In this document: positions 41,662-50,708 of the stretch, in pieces
Position numbering within the stretch: the stretch's first letter is position 1
Layout of the letters: each line of letters begins with the position of its first letter
From: Caulobacter sp. NIBR2454
GTDB lineage: Bacteria; Pseudomonadota; Alphaproteobacteria; Caulobacterales; Caulobacteraceae
DNA length: 64,000 nucleotides
Reading direction: 5' to 3'
Assembly: GCF_027474405.1 (NCBI RefSeq)
Contig: NZ_CP114871.1
Span: forward strand, 2,923,001 to 2,987,000
Notes under the pieces: generated by a model
What the model saw: only the letters and a program-made list of their open reading frames with translations
What the model was told of the DNA's origin: nothing
The model's database searches: none
Program-made: the position numbers and the translations under genes

Positions 41662-42657
41662 ATGACCGCGCGCCTGATCGCGGGCGGTGGCGACGCGCTG
41701 CAGACGCCCCTGCTGATGGCGCCGCTCGGCGCCTCCGCCGTCCTGGTCTTCGCCCTGCCGGCCAGCCCCCTGGCTCAGCCCCGCGCGGTGATCGGCGGCA
41801 ACACCCTGTCGGCCATCGTCGGGGTGACCTGCGCCCTGTTCATTCCCCATCAGGTCCTGGCGGCGGCCATGGCGGTGGGGGTCGCCATCCTGCTGATGTC
41901 GCTGCTCGGCGTACTGCATCCGCCGGGCGGAGCGGTGGCCCTGAGCGCGACCCTGGCGGTCGGCGCGGCGCCCGGCTCGCTGAACTACGGCTATGTGCTG
42001 GAGCCGGTCGCCCTGTGCTCGATCCTGCTGGTGATGGCGGGGATGATCTATGTGAACCTGACCGGCCGGACCTATCCGCACCGCACCCCCGCCCCGGTCA
42101 ATGTCCACAAGACCGAGGACCCGCCGCCGAGCGAGCGGGCGGGCTACACCCCCGCCGACCTCGACAAGGCATTGGCCCAGTACGGCGAGCTTCTGGACGT
42201 CAGCCGCCAGGACCTGGACCTGCTGTTCCGCCAGGTCGAACTTCAGGCCCATCGCCGGCTGCATTCGCGCATCCTGTGCGGCCAGATCATGTCCCGCGAC
42301 GTGGTCAGCGTGTCGGCCGATCAGAGCGCCCAGAGCGCCCTCGCCGTCCTGCTGGAGCATGACCTGCGCACCGCCCCGGCCATCGACGCCCAGGGCCGCG
42401 TCGCCGGGCTGGTCCGGCGCGCCGAGTTGCAGGCCGGCGGCGACGGCCTTGTCGCCGACCTGCTTGATCCGGCCGCCCATCGCGTCACCGCCGACACGCC
42501 CATCCAGGCCCTGCTGCCCCTGCTGTCCAGCGGCGAGGCGCATGAGGTGATGGTGGTCGACTACGCCCAGGTCCTGATCGGCCTGGTCACCCAGACCGAC
42601 CTGCTGGCGGTGCTCTATCGCACCCACGTGGTCGAAGCCGTCGCGGCGGGGACCTAG
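41662..42657 (+). CDS. HPP family membrane protein with CBS domain pair
   Basis: 331 aa from the first in-frame ATG; the true protein probably starts upstream at 41558 through a frameshift (see separate entry). The N-terminal half is the HPP domain with several transmembrane helices and the signature LLGVLHPPGGAVAL (about residues 91-104). The C-terminal half carries two CBS motifs: ILCGQIMSRDVVSVSADQSAQSALAVLLEHDLRTAPAIDAQGRVAGLV and HRVTADTPIQALLPLLSSGEAHEVMVVD. HPP proteins are linked to nitrite transport in some bacteria; this is family knowledge and unproven here. LysR gene follows after 2 bp. Confidence 0.88.
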   Translation: MTARLIAGGGDALQTPLLMAPLGASAVLVFALPASPLAQPRAVIGGNTLSAIVGVTCALFIPHQVLAAAMAVGVAILLMSLLGVLHPPGGAVALSATLAVGAAPGSLNYGYVLEPVALCSILLVMAGMIYVNLTGRTYPHRTPAPVNVHKTEDPPPSERAGYTPADLDKALAQYGELLDVSRQDLDLLFRQVELQAHRRLHSRILCGQIMSRDVVSVSADQSAQSALAVLLEHDLRTAPAIDAQGRVAGLVRRAELQAGGDGLVADLLDPAAHRVTADTPIQALLPLLSSGEAHEVMVVDYAQVLIGLVTQTDLLAVLYRTHVVEAVAAGT

Positions 42658-42659
42658 CC

Positions 42660-43538
42660 ATGCTGTCGCGCGTCTCGTTCAACAGCCTGTGCGCCCTCGA
42701 AGCCGCCGTCCGCCACCGCAGCTACAGCCGCGCGGCGCTGGAGCTGCACGTCACCCACGGCGCCGTCAGCCAGCAGATTCGCCGGCTGGAGGTGGAGCTG
42801 GAACAGACCCTGTTCATCCGCGTGGGCAACGACATGCAGCCCACCCCGGCCGCCGAGGAGCTGGCCAAGGTCGTGGCCAAGGCCGCGCAGGACCTGCGCT
42901 CGGGCGTCGAGTCGGCGCGGTTCCAGGCGTCGCTGTGCCCGCTGGTGATCTCGATTGGCCCCTCCTTCGCCCGCCGCTGGCTGGCGCCGCGCATGGCCGA
43001 ACTGGCGGCCATCGATTCGGCGCTGGAAGTGCGCACCGACGACGGCTTGGCCAACCTGCGCTCCGACGGCGTGGATGTGGCCATCCGCTTCGGCATCGGC
43101 CCCTGGCCGGGCCTGGAAAGCCGCCAGATCTTCCCCGACCGGCTGGCGCCGCTGTGCAGCCCCGACTTCCTGGCGCGCCACGCCATCAACCGGCCCGAGG
43201 ACCTGGCCGAGGTTCCCCTGCTGCGTCACACCGGCATTCCCTGGCGGTTGTGGTTCGACGCGCACGGCCTGCCGACGCCGCCCGCCGCCAACCGGGGCGT
43301 CAGCTTCGACGACACCTCGTTCATGCTGGACGCGGCGGCCGAGGGCATTGGGGTCGCCCTGGGCCGGATCGGCTTCGCCCAGGCCGATCTGGCCTCGGGC
43401 CGGCTGGTCCGCCCCCTGGCCGGCGAGGTCGATATTCCCACCGCCCACCACTTCGTCTGGCGGGCCGACAGCCCCAAGCTGGCGCGGATCGAGGTGCTGC
43501 GCGACTGGGTCTTGGCCAACAGCCAGTTGGATCGCTAG
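42660..43538 (+). CDS. LysR family transcriptional regulator (GcvA-like)
   Basis: 292 aa. The N-terminal winged helix FNSLCALEAAVRHRSYSRAALELHVTHGAVSQQIRRLEVELEQTLFIR matches the GcvA/AmpR subgroup (THGAVSQQIRxLE). The effector domain contains VAIRFGIGPWPGLESRQIFPDRLAPLCSPDFL and FDDTSFMLDAAAEGIGVALGRI, also typical of GcvA. The ATG lies 2 bp after the HPP stop, suggesting cotranscription and possibly control of the HPP gene. Confidence 0.92.
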   Translation: MLSRVSFNSLCALEAAVRHRSYSRAALELHVTHGAVSQQIRRLEVELEQTLFIRVGNDMQPTPAAEELAKVVAKAAQDLRSGVESARFQASLCPLVISIGPSFARRWLAPRMAELAAIDSALEVRTDDGLANLRSDGVDVAIRFGIGPWPGLESRQIFPDRLAPLCSPDFLARHAINRPEDLAEVPLLRHTGIPWRLWFDAHGLPTPPAANRGVSFDDTSFMLDAAAEGIGVALGRIGFAQADLASGRLVRPLAGEVDIPTAHHFVWRADSPKLARIEVLRDWVLANSQLDR

Positions 43539-43544
43539 GGCTCG

Positions 43545-43564
43545 TTTCGCTGCGTCGCAGCAAA
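43545..43564 (+). terminator. Weak hairpin after the LysR gene
   Basis: GCTGC-GTC-GCAGC (43549-43561), extended by TTT/AAA with one bulged C, lies 10 bp after the LysR stop. No U-tract follows. It may separate the HPP-LysR unit from hbd. Confidence 0.35.
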
Positions 43565-43567
43565 CCC

Positions 43568-43598
43568 TTGTGGGCCATACGGACGTTCGTGCTACATA
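43568..43598 (+). promoter_or_regulatory. Candidate hbd promoter
   Basis: TTGTGG (43568-43573) and GCTACATA (43591-43598) lie 58 bp upstream of the hbd start. The second element agrees at 7 of 8 positions with GCTANAWC, the -10 of Caulobacter housekeeping promoters as I recall it. The spacing is longer than the reported consensus, so this is tentative. Confidence 0.35.
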
Positions 43599-43655
43599 TC
43601 CCGCTTGTTTTTTCAGCGACGGCGCCGCCGGAGCGTTCAAGCCAAGGCTTGGGTA

Positions 43656-44534
43656 ATGGTAGATATCAAGTCGGTCGGCGTTATCGGCGCTGGCCAGATG
43701 GGTTCCGGCATCGCGCATGTGGTGGCTCTGGCGGGGTATGACGTGCTCCTCCACGACCTGTCCCGCGACAGGATCGAGGCGGGTGTCGCCCTGATCGAAA
43801 AGAACCTGGCGCGCCAAGTCGGCCGTGGAATCATCGACGACGCGGCCATGAAGGCGGCCCTGGGCCGCATCAAGCCGGCCGAGGACATCGCGGCCGTCGG
43901 GGCCACGGACATCGCCATCGAGGCGGCGACCGAGAACGAAGAGCTCAAGAAGACCATCTTCCGCAGCCTGGTGCCCCACCTGGGACCCGACACGCTGCTG
44001 GCGTCCAACACCTCGTCCATCTCGATCACCCGTCTGGCCTCGGTCACCGACCGGCCCGAGCGGTTCATCGGCCTGCACTTCATGAACCCGGTGCCGTTGA
44101 TGAAGCTGGTCGAGATCATCCGCGGCATCGCCACGGACGTTCCGACCTACGAGACGGCCGTCAATTTCGCCCAATCCCTGGGCAAGACCACCTCGAACGC
44201 CGAAGACTTCCCGGCCTTCATCGTCAACCGCGTGCTGGTGCCGATGATCAACGAGGCGATCTACACCCTGTACGAGGGCGTGGGCACGGTCGACGCCATC
44301 GACACCGCCATGAAGCTGGGCGCCAACCATCCGATGGGCCCGCTCGAACTGGGCGACTTCATCGGCCTGGACACCGTCCTGTCGATCATGAACGTGCTGT
44401 ACGAAGGCCTGGCCGACAGCAAGTACCGCCCCTGCCCGCTGCTGGTGAAGTACGTCGAGGCCGGCTGGCTGGGCCGCAAGGTCGGCCGCGGCTTCTACGA
44501 CTACCGCGGCGACGTGCCGGTTCCCACGCGCTAG
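43656..44534 (+). CDS. hbd: 3-hydroxybutyryl-CoA dehydrogenase
   Basis: 292 aa, the standard length. Rossmann fold with SVGVIGAGQMGSGIAHVVALAGYDVLLHD, then AIEAATENEELKKTIF, LASNTSSISITRLAS (catalytic Ser/Asn region), RFIGLHFMNPVPLMKLVEII with the catalytic His, and the C-terminal domain FPAFIVNRVLVPMINEAIYTLYEGVGTVDAIDTAMKLGANHPMGPLELGDFIGLD. It interconverts acetoacetyl-CoA and 3-hydroxybutyryl-CoA with NAD(P). ATG 43656 is preferred over an upstream frame at 43605. In many relatives it directly follows etfBA; here 7.5 kb of other genes intervene. CTAG-sharing convergent with feoB. Confidence 0.95.
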   Translation: MVDIKSVGVIGAGQMGSGIAHVVALAGYDVLLHDLSRDRIEAGVALIEKNLARQVGRGIIDDAAMKAALGRIKPAEDIAAVGATDIAIEAATENEELKKTIFRSLVPHLGPDTLLASNTSSISITRLASVTDRPERFIGLHFMNPVPLMKLVEIIRGIATDVPTYETAVNFAQSLGKTTSNAEDFPAFIVNRVLVPMINEAIYTLYEGVGTVDAIDTAMKLGANHPMGPLELGDFIGLDTVLSIMNVLYEGLADSKYRPCPLLVKYVEAGWLGRKVGRGFYDYRGDVPVPTR

Positions 44535-46402
44535 CCTAGGCCAAAGGCGCTCGCCACCCGGAAGGTCACGAAGGCCGCCAGATAGGCCAGCGAGACCATG
44601 TAGATGAACATCACCGACGGCCACAGCCAGCCGTTGGTCTCGCGCTTGACCACGCCCAGGGTGGGCGCGCACTGGGGCGCGAACACGTACCAGGCCAGGA
44701 ACGCCAGGGCCGTGGCGATCGACCACTGGCTCGACAGGGTGGTCGCCAGGGCGTCGGTCGCGCCGTCCGCCTCGCTGACCGAGTAGACGGTCCCAAGCAC
44801 CGCCACCGCCACCTCGCGGGCGGCCATGCCCGGGATCAGGGCGATCGACATCTGCCAGTTGAAGCCGATGGGCTGCATGACCGGCAGGATGAAATGCCCG
44901 ATCATGCCCGCGAAGCTATAATCGATCGCCGGGCCGGTCGCACCCTCGGGCGGATAGGGGAAGGTCGACAGCGCCCACACCAGGATCATCAGCGGCAGGA
45001 TGATGCGACCCGCGCGGCTGATGAAGATACGCGCCCTGATCCACAGGTTCATCAGCACGTTCTTGATGTCGGGCGTCTTGTAGGTCGGCAGCTCCATCAT
45101 GAAGGGCTCCACCGACCCCCTCCAGAAGATGCGGCGGATGACGAAGGAGACGAGCAGCGCGCTGACGATACCGGCCGCATAGAGCCCGAACATCACCAGC
45201 CCCTGCAGGCTGACGAAGCCCCAGACGGTGGTGTTGGGAATGAAGGCGGCGATGATCAGGGTGTAGACCGGAATCCGCGCCGAACAGGTCATCAGCGGCG
45301 CGACCAGGATAGTGGTCAGGCGGTCCTGTTTGTTGTCGATCACCCGCGTCGACATGATGCCGGGGATGGCGCAGGCGAAGCTGGACAGCAGGGGGATGAA
45401 CGCCCTGCCGTGCAGGCCCGCCCCGCCCATGATCTTGTCCATAAGGAAGGCCGCGCGGGCCATGTACCCGCTGTCCTCGAGCAGGATGATGAAGAAGAAC
45501 AGGATCAGGATCTGCGGCAGGAAGACCAGCACGCTGCCCACCCCGCCGATCAGGCCGTCGATCAGCAGGCTTTGCACCAGACCGTCGGGCAGCACCGCGT
45601 CGATGCCGGCCCCCAGCGCGGCGAAACCCGCCTCGATCCCGTCCATGGCCGGGGTCGCCCAGGTGAACACCGCCTGGAACATGACGAACAGCAGGCCCAG
45701 CAGGATCGCCAGGCCCGCCGCCGGGTGCAGCAGCACGCTGTCGATGCGGCCGGTGATGGTGTCGGGCCGCTCGGCCGGCTTGACGCAGGCCTTGACGATC
45801 CGGCGGGCCTCGCTGTGGGCCTGGCGCAGGTCGGCGGAGGTCGGCTCGTGCCAGACGTTCTCGCCCGGCTTGACGGTGTCGGCCACCGCATCGACCTGGC
45901 GCAGCAGGTCTTCCAGCCCGCGCTTGCGGGTGGCGACCGTGGTGACGATCGGCGCGCCGATCTCCTGCGACAGGCGCTCGATGTCGATCTGCAGGCCCTG
46001 GCGCTGGGCGATGTCGAACATGTTGAGGGCCAGGACGAACGGCCGCCCGACCTGCTTCAGCTCCAGCACCAAGCGCAGGATCAGCCGCAGGTTGGTGGCG
46101 TCGGCCACGCAGACCACCACGTCCGGCGGCGTCTCGCCGGCCAGCCGGCCAAGCACCGCGTCGCGGGTGACGATCTCGTCCGGGCTGCGGGCCCGCAGGG
46201 AGTAGGTGCCGGGCAGGTCGAGCACCGACAACGTGCGGCCGGCGGGCGTGGTCAGCACGCCTTCCTTACGCTCGACGGTCACGCCGGCGTAGTTGGCCAC
46301 CTTCTGCCGCGCGCCGGTGAGGGCGTTGAACAGGGCGGTCTTGCCGGAATTGGGATTGCCCACCAGCGCCGCGCGCAGGGAGGGAAGCGTCACGTCGGTC
46401 AA
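44531..46402 (-). CDS. feoB: Ferrous iron transporter FeoB
   Basis: 623 aa. N-terminal G domain: ALVGNPNSGKTALFNALTGARQKVANYAGVTVERKEG (G1; the usual GNPNCGKT Cys is Ser), VLDLPGTYSL (G3), ALNMFD (G4). A GDI-like helical region follows, then the membrane domain with Gate motifs, including EDSGYMARAAFLMDKIMGGAGLHGRAFIPLLSSFACAIPGIMSTR. It imports Fe(II) across the inner membrane. Shorter than the 770-aa E. coli protein, lacking its long C-terminal cytoplasmic tail, as in many alphaproteobacteria. Overlaps feoA by 4 bp. Confidence 0.95.
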   Translation of the reverse strand: MTDVTLPSLRAALVGNPNSGKTALFNALTGARQKVANYAGVTVERKEGVLTTPAGRTLSVLDLPGTYSLRARSPDEIVTRDAVLGRLAGETPPDVVVCVADATNLRLILRLVLELKQVGRPFVLALNMFDIAQRQGLQIDIERLSQEIGAPIVTTVATRKRGLEDLLRQVDAVADTVKPGENVWHEPTSADLRQAHSEARRIVKACVKPAERPDTITGRIDSVLLHPAAGLAILLGLLFVMFQAVFTWATPAMDGIEAGFAALGAGIDAVLPDGLVQSLLIDGLIGGVGSVLVFLPQILILFFFIILLEDSGYMARAAFLMDKIMGGAGLHGRAFIPLLSSFACAIPGIMSTRVIDNKQDRLTTILVAPLMTCSARIPVYTLIIAAFIPNTTVWGFVSLQGLVMFGLYAAGIVSALLVSFVIRRIFWRGSVEPFMMELPTYKTPDIKNVLMNLWIRARIFISRAGRIILPLMILVWALSTFPYPPEGATGPAIDYSFAGMIGHFILPVMQPIGFNWQMSIALIPGMAAREVAVAVLGTVYSVSEADGATDALATTLSSQWSIATALAFLAWYVFAPQCAPTLGVVKRETNGWLWPSVMFIYMVSLAYLAAFVTFRVASAFGLG

Positions 46403-46713
46403 AGCTTGGATCCGGACTCGAAACGAACATCAATAGCGCTGGCCTCCAGCCGGCGCAGGGCCACGCGCATGTCGTCGACCCGCACCGCGATGGGGTCCCC
46501 GCCGATCATGCCTTCGTGCAGCAGCTCAATGGCGGCGCCCTCGACGAAGCCGAGCTCCAGCAGGCGGCGCTCCAGCTCCTCGGCGGCCAGGACGCCATGC
46601 CGGCTGTGATCGCCGACGTGGACGATGACGCCGCGGTCGCCGGGACGGGCCGCGCTCAGGGGACGAACATCGCCCGCTTGCATCTCTTCGGCCGTAACCG
46701 CGCCGTCGTGCAT
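46399..46713 (-). CDS. feoA: Ferrous iron transport protein FeoA
   Basis: 104 aa SH3-like protein. [75 protein letters not shown] covers the entire FeoA domain, with the conserved LxELGFxxGxxIE and GDPIAVRV segments. FeoA is required with FeoB for Fe(II) uptake. The N-terminal 15 residues are a short extension. No Fur box was confidently identified in the 130-bp gap upstream. The stop overlaps feoB. Confidence 0.92.
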   Translation of the reverse strand: MHDGAVTAEEMQAGDVRPLSAARPGDRGVIVHVGDHSRHGVLAAEELERRLLELGFVEGAAIELLHEGMIGGDPIAVRVDDMRVALRRLEASAIDVRFESGSKL

Positions 46714-46786
46714 GTCCGCTCCTGGAAAAACTTGCGAACGATTATCAGCCCAGCTGGATGATGTCGATGCGACGGTTGGGCTTTGC

Positions 46787-46830
46787 GTCCTTCGACACGC
46801 CCGCTAAAGCGGGCTGGTCAGTCGAAGGAC
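46787..46830. repeat. Nested palindromic element in the ubiD leader
   Basis: Outer arms GTCCTTCGAC (46787-46796) and GTCGAAGGAC (46821-46830) are perfect 10-bp inverted repeats; inside them GCCCGCT (46799-46805) and AGCGGGC (46808-46814) form a second perfect 7-bp dyad. The element ends 14 bp before the ubiD ATG. It looks like an intergenic palindromic repeat of REP type and would fold strongly in RNA just ahead of the ribosome binding site. Confidence 0.7.
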
Positions 46831-46844
46831 GTACTGGAGTGTCC

Positions 46845-48383
46845 ATGGCCTACCGATCCCTCCGCGAATTCATGGCCATGCTGGAGGCGAAGGGCGAACT
46901 GGTCCGGGTCTCCGAACCGGTGTCCTCGGTCCTGGAGATGACCGAGATCCAGACGCGTCTGCTCGCCACTGGCGGGCCGGCCGTGCTGTTCGAAAACGTC
47001 ATCAAGGCGGACGGCACGAAGTCGGATATGCCGGCCCTGGCCAACCTGTTCGGCACGGTGGCGCGGGTCGCCATGGGCGTGACCCTGGGCGGTGAGAGCC
47101 GCACAACCGCCGGCGAGCTTCGAGAAGTGGGCGAACTCCTGGCCTTCCTGCGCCAGCCGCAGCCGCCCAAGGGCCTGAAGGACGCCTTCGACATGCTGCC
47201 CCTGGCCAAGACGGTCATGAGCATGCGCCCCGCCGTGGTGAAGAAGGCCCCGGTGCAGGAGGTGGTCCTCACCGGCGACCAGATCGACCTCTCCAAGCTG
47301 CCGATCCAGACCTGTTGGCCGGGCGAGCCCGCGCCGCTGATCACCTGGCCGCTAGTCGTCACCAAGGGCCCGGGCAAGGACCGCGAAGACGACTTCAACC
47401 TCGGCATCTATCGGATGCAAGTGATCGGCCAGAACCGCTGCATCATGCGCTGGCTGGCCCACCGCGGCGGCGCCCAGCACTATGCCCGCCATAAGAAGAC
47501 CGGTTCCAGAGAGCCGCTGCCCGCCTGCGCCGTCCTGGGGGCCGATCCGGGCACCATCCTGGCGGCCGTGACGCCGGTGCCCGACACCCTGAGCGAGTAT
47601 CAGTTCGCCGGCCTGCTGCGCGGCGCCAAGGCCGAGCTCGTCGCGGCCAAGACCGTGCCCCTGATGGTTCCCGCCCAGGCCGAGATCGTCCTGGAGGGCC
47701 ACGTCCTGCTGGACGAGTACGCCGACGAGGGGCCGTACGGCGACCACACCGGCTACTACAACAGCGTCGAGAAATTCCCGGTCTTCGAGGTCACCGCGAT
47801 CACCATGCGCAAGGACCCGATCTACCTGACGACCTTCACAGGCCGTCCGCCGGACGAGCCGAGCGTATTGGGCGAAGCGCTGAACGAGGTGTTCATTCCC
47901 CTCATCCGCCAACAGTTCCCCGAGATCACCGACTTCTGGCTGCCGCCCGAAGGGTGCAGCTACCGCATCGCCGTGGTGTCGATGAAGAAGGCCTATCCCG
48001 GTCACGCCAAGCGCGTGATGCTGGGTGTGTGGAGCTATCTGCGTCAGTTCATGTACACCAAGTGGGTGATCGTCGTGGACGACGACATCAACGTCCGCGA
48101 CTGGAAGGACGTCATGTGGGCGGTCAGCACCAAGATGGACCCGGCGCGGGACATCACGGTGATCGAGAACACCCCCATCGACTACCTCGACTTCGCCTCT
48201 CCCCAGAGCGGCCTTGGCTCCAAGATCGGACTCGACGCCACCGACAAGTGGGAGCCCGAGACCCATCGCGAATGGGGCGAGGAAATCCGCATGGACCAGG
48301 ACGTCATCGAGGCGGTCAGCGAGAAGTGGTCGCGCCTGGGTCTGCCCGGCGACGGCGCGCCCATCTGGAAATCCAAGAAGTAG
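46845..48383 (+). CDS. ubiD: UbiD-family decarboxylase
   Basis: 512 aa. [21 protein letters not shown] starts the protein and matches UbiD; central [23 protein letters not shown] and [29 protein letters not shown] are the prFMN/metal-binding region; the [21 protein letters not shown] and [21 protein letters not shown] segments complete the fold. UbiD decarboxylates 3-octaprenyl-4-hydroxybenzoate in ubiquinone synthesis using prenylated FMN made by UbiX, which is not in the window. ATG 46845 has GGAG at 46836-46839. Confidence 0.95.
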   Translation: MAYRSLREFMAMLEAKGELVRVSEPVSSVLEMTEIQTRLLATGGPAVLFENVIKADGTKSDMPALANLFGTVARVAMGVTLGGESRTTAGELREVGELLAFLRQPQPPKGLKDAFDMLPLAKTVMSMRPAVVKKAPVQEVVLTGDQIDLSKLPIQTCWPGEPAPLITWPLVVTKGPGKDREDDFNLGIYRMQVIGQNRCIMRWLAHRGGAQHYARHKKTGSREPLPACAVLGADPGTILAAVTPVPDTLSEYQFAGLLRGAKAELVAAKTVPLMVPAQAEIVLEGHVLLDEYADEGPYGDHTGYYNSVEKFPVFEVTAITMRKDPIYLTTFTGRPPDEPSVLGEALNEVFIPLIRQQFPEITDFWLPPEGCSYRIAVVSMKKAYPGHAKRVMLGVWSYLRQFMYTKWVIVVDDDINVRDWKDVMWAVSTKMDPARDITVIENTPIDYLDFASPQSGLGSKIGLDATDKWEPETHREWGEEIRMDQDVIEAVSEKWSRLGLPGDGAPIWKSKK

Positions 48384-48393
48384 GTTCGATCCC

Positions 48394-50202
48394 ATGCGCA
48401 TCGTGAGCGGGGCCGTGCTGGCCGCACTGATCTCCACCACCGCGCTCGCCGCGCCGTGGGACAGCGACATCCTTCCACCCGCCCCGAGTTGGAAGGGGGC
48501 GAGCGAGAAGCTGGTCGCAAAGCCGAACGATCCCTGGATCACCCCGTCGGAAAAGACCGGCCTGACCGACAGCCCCAGCTATGCCGAGACCCGCGCCTAT
48601 CTGGAGCGTCTGGTCGCGGCCTCGAACGGGCTGCTGAAGCTGGAGGTGTTCGGCAAGTCGCCCGAGGGTCGCGACATGCTGGTGGTGATCGCGTCCAAGG
48701 ACGGCGCGACGCTGGATCCGAACAAGCCGGTGCTCCTGGCCCAGGCAGGCATCCACCCCGGCGAGATCGACGGCAAGGACGCGGGGCTGATGCTGCTGCG
48801 GGACATCGCCCTGCGGGGCAAGGACAAGCTGCTGGACGGCGTGAACTTCGTCTTCGTGCCGATTTTCAGCGTCGACGGCCATGAGCGGGCCGGTCGCTTC
48901 AATCGCCCCAACCAGCGCGGGCCGGTGATCCAGGGCTGGCGTCATACGGCCCAGAACCTCAATCTAAACCGCGACTACGGCAAGCTCGACTCGCCGGAGA
49001 TGCAGGCCATGCTCGGCCTGATCAACCGGTTCGATCCGGCGCTCTACATGGACATCCATGTGACCGACGGCGTCGACTACCAGTACGACATCACCTACGG
49101 CTGGGAAGGTTATCTGGGCCGCAGCTTCCACCGCTCACCGGCGATCACCGCCTGGCTAGACAAGAGCTTCCTGCCGGCCACCGAAAAGGCGCTGAAGGCG
49201 GCGGGCCATATTCCGGGCGAGCTGATTTTCGCCAAGGATGACCGCAAGCCCAAGGAGGGACTAACGGTCGATCCCAGTGGGCTGCGCTTCTCCACCGGCT
49301 TTGGCGATGCGCGACACACCCCGACGGTGCTGGTCGAGAACCACTCCCTCAAACCCTACCGCCAGCGCGTGCTTGGGACCTACGTCCTGCTTGAGGAGAG
49401 CTTGAGGGTCGTCGCCCGTGACGGCGCGGGGGCGAAGGCCGCCATGGCAGCCGACCGGACTTTGCGTCCCGCCGAGGTGGCGGTCGCCTTCGAGCCCTCC
49501 GACAAGCCGGTGGGTCAGCGCCCCTTCCTCGGCATCCAATACGAAACCTATGAGAGCCCCGCTTCCGGCGGGACCGAGATCCGCTGGCTGGGCAAGCCCG
49601 ATCCCAAGCCGTGGATCGAGACTCTCTACGCCGCCCAGCCGAGCCTGAAGATCACCCCGCCGGTCGCCTATTACGTCCCGGCCACCAAGCCGCAGATCAT
49701 CGAGCGCCTGAGAGTTCATGGCATTCAAATGCAGACGCTGACCGCACCGCAGACCGTCCCGGTCGACATGCTGCGCCTGCCCGCCGCCAAGGTCGCCCCG
49801 CGCGGCAATGAGGGCCACGTGCAGATCAACGCCGGTAAGGCGGTCCATGAGACCCGCAACGTCACCTTCCCGATCGGCTCCGTTCGCGTGCCGACCGACC
49901 AGCCCCTTGGCGAACTCGCCGTCCTGCTGCTGGAACCGGAGAGCGAGGAGAGCTTCTTCGCCTGGGGCTTCTTCCCCGAAATCCTGCAGCGGGTGGAATA
50001 CATCGAAGGCTACGCCATCGCGCCGCTGGCCGAGCGGATGCTGGCGGCCGATCCGAATCTGAAGGCCGAGTTCGACGCCAAGCTGGCGGCCGAACCGGAG
50101 TTCGCCAAGAGCCAGGACGCGCGCCTGGCCTGGTTCTATGCCCGCACCCCCTACTACGATGAGCGCCACCTGCTTTATCCGGTCGGGCGGCAGGTGCAGT
50201 AA
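48394..50202 (+). CDS. M14 family zinc carboxypeptidase, exported
   Basis: 602 aa. Signal peptide (IVSGAVLAALISTTALA). The M14 domain has the zinc motif AGIHPGEIDG (H-x-x-E, about residue 114), the third ligand in MDIHVTDG, and the catalytic Glu in PTVLVENHS, preceded by NLNRDYGK. The C-terminal 250 residues form a beta-rich region typical of large bacterial M14 metallopeptidases. Probably periplasmic; peptide or amidated substrate unknown. Ten bp after the ubiD stop; cotranscription is likely but not functional. Confidence 0.88.
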   Translation: MRIVSGAVLAALISTTALAAPWDSDILPPAPSWKGASEKLVAKPNDPWITPSEKTGLTDSPSYAETRAYLERLVAASNGLLKLEVFGKSPEGRDMLVVIASKDGATLDPNKPVLLAQAGIHPGEIDGKDAGLMLLRDIALRGKDKLLDGVNFVFVPIFSVDGHERAGRFNRPNQRGPVIQGWRHTAQNLNLNRDYGKLDSPEMQAMLGLINRFDPALYMDIHVTDGVDYQYDITYGWEGYLGRSFHRSPAITAWLDKSFLPATEKALKAAGHIPGELIFAKDDRKPKEGLTVDPSGLRFSTGFGDARHTPTVLVENHSLKPYRQRVLGTYVLLEESLRVVARDGAGAKAAMAADRTLRPAEVAVAFEPSDKPVGQRPFLGIQYETYESPASGGTEIRWLGKPDPKPWIETLYAAQPSLKITPPVAYYVPATKPQIIERLRVHGIQMQTLTAPQTVPVDMLRLPAAKVAPRGNEGHVQINAGKAVHETRNVTFPIGSVRVPTDQPLGELAVLLLEPESEESFFAWGFFPEILQRVEYIEGYAIAPLAERMLAADPNLKAEFDAKLAAEPEFAKSQDARLAWFYARTPYYDERHLLYPVGRQVQ

Positions 50203-50265
50203 GCCCGAAACTTGCGGGCGCCGTCGAAGCGGCGCCTACTGGCCTGGGGCGTAAAGGAACTTCGC

Positions 50266-50667
50266 GTGAACAGTCTGACTTCGGGACCCGCAGCGGCGCT
50301 GTGGGTCGGTCTGCATATTCTTTTGCTGCTGGTGCTGTCGGTGCGGGTCGTTCGCCTGCGACGTCGGCACAAGGTCGCCTTGGGCGACGGCGGCCATCCT
50401 GATCTCTCGCAGGCCATCCGCGCCTTCGGCAACGCCACCGAGTACGCGCCCGTTGGTCTGATCGGGCTGGTGCTGCTGGCTCAGCTGGGGGCCCTGCCCT
50501 TCGCCATCCACTTGGGCGGCCTGCTGCTGTTCGCCGGTCGCCTGACCCACGCCGTCGGCCTGTCCAGCAGCGGCGGAGCCTCTCTCCCGCGAGCGGCGGG
50601 AATGCTGATCAGCTGGATCGCCTTCGTGTTCATCGCCGCGGTGCTGCTGATCTACGCGGTGGTCTGA
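50266..50667 (+). CDS. MAPEG family membrane protein
   Basis: 133 aa with about four hydrophobic helices. The segment QAIRAFGNATEYAPVGLIGLVLLA holds the MAPEG signature (R-x-x-x-N-x-x-E-Y). Family members include glutathione transferases and leukotriene synthases; bacterial ones are mostly uncharacterised. GTG 50266 with AAGGA eight bases upstream is preferred; an upstream in-frame ATG at 50212 gives a basic extension. Confidence 0.85.
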   Translation: MNSLTSGPAAALWVGLHILLLLVLSVRVVRLRRRHKVALGDGGHPDLSQAIRAFGNATEYAPVGLIGLVLLAQLGALPFAIHLGGLLLFAGRLTHAVGLSSSGGASLPRAAGMLISWIAFVFIAAVLLIYAVV

Positions 50668-50708
50668 CGCGGCCTGGGCGCTTGCCCCGCGAGGGTGCGG
50701 CGCCCCAT

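Noticed and set aside
42654..44726. 690-codon open frame on the - strand
   Set aside because: Antisense to the LysR and hbd genes, both of which have complete family motifs.
44894..46609. 571-codon open frame on the + strand
   Set aside because: Antisense to feoB/feoA; composition typical of a high-GC shadow.
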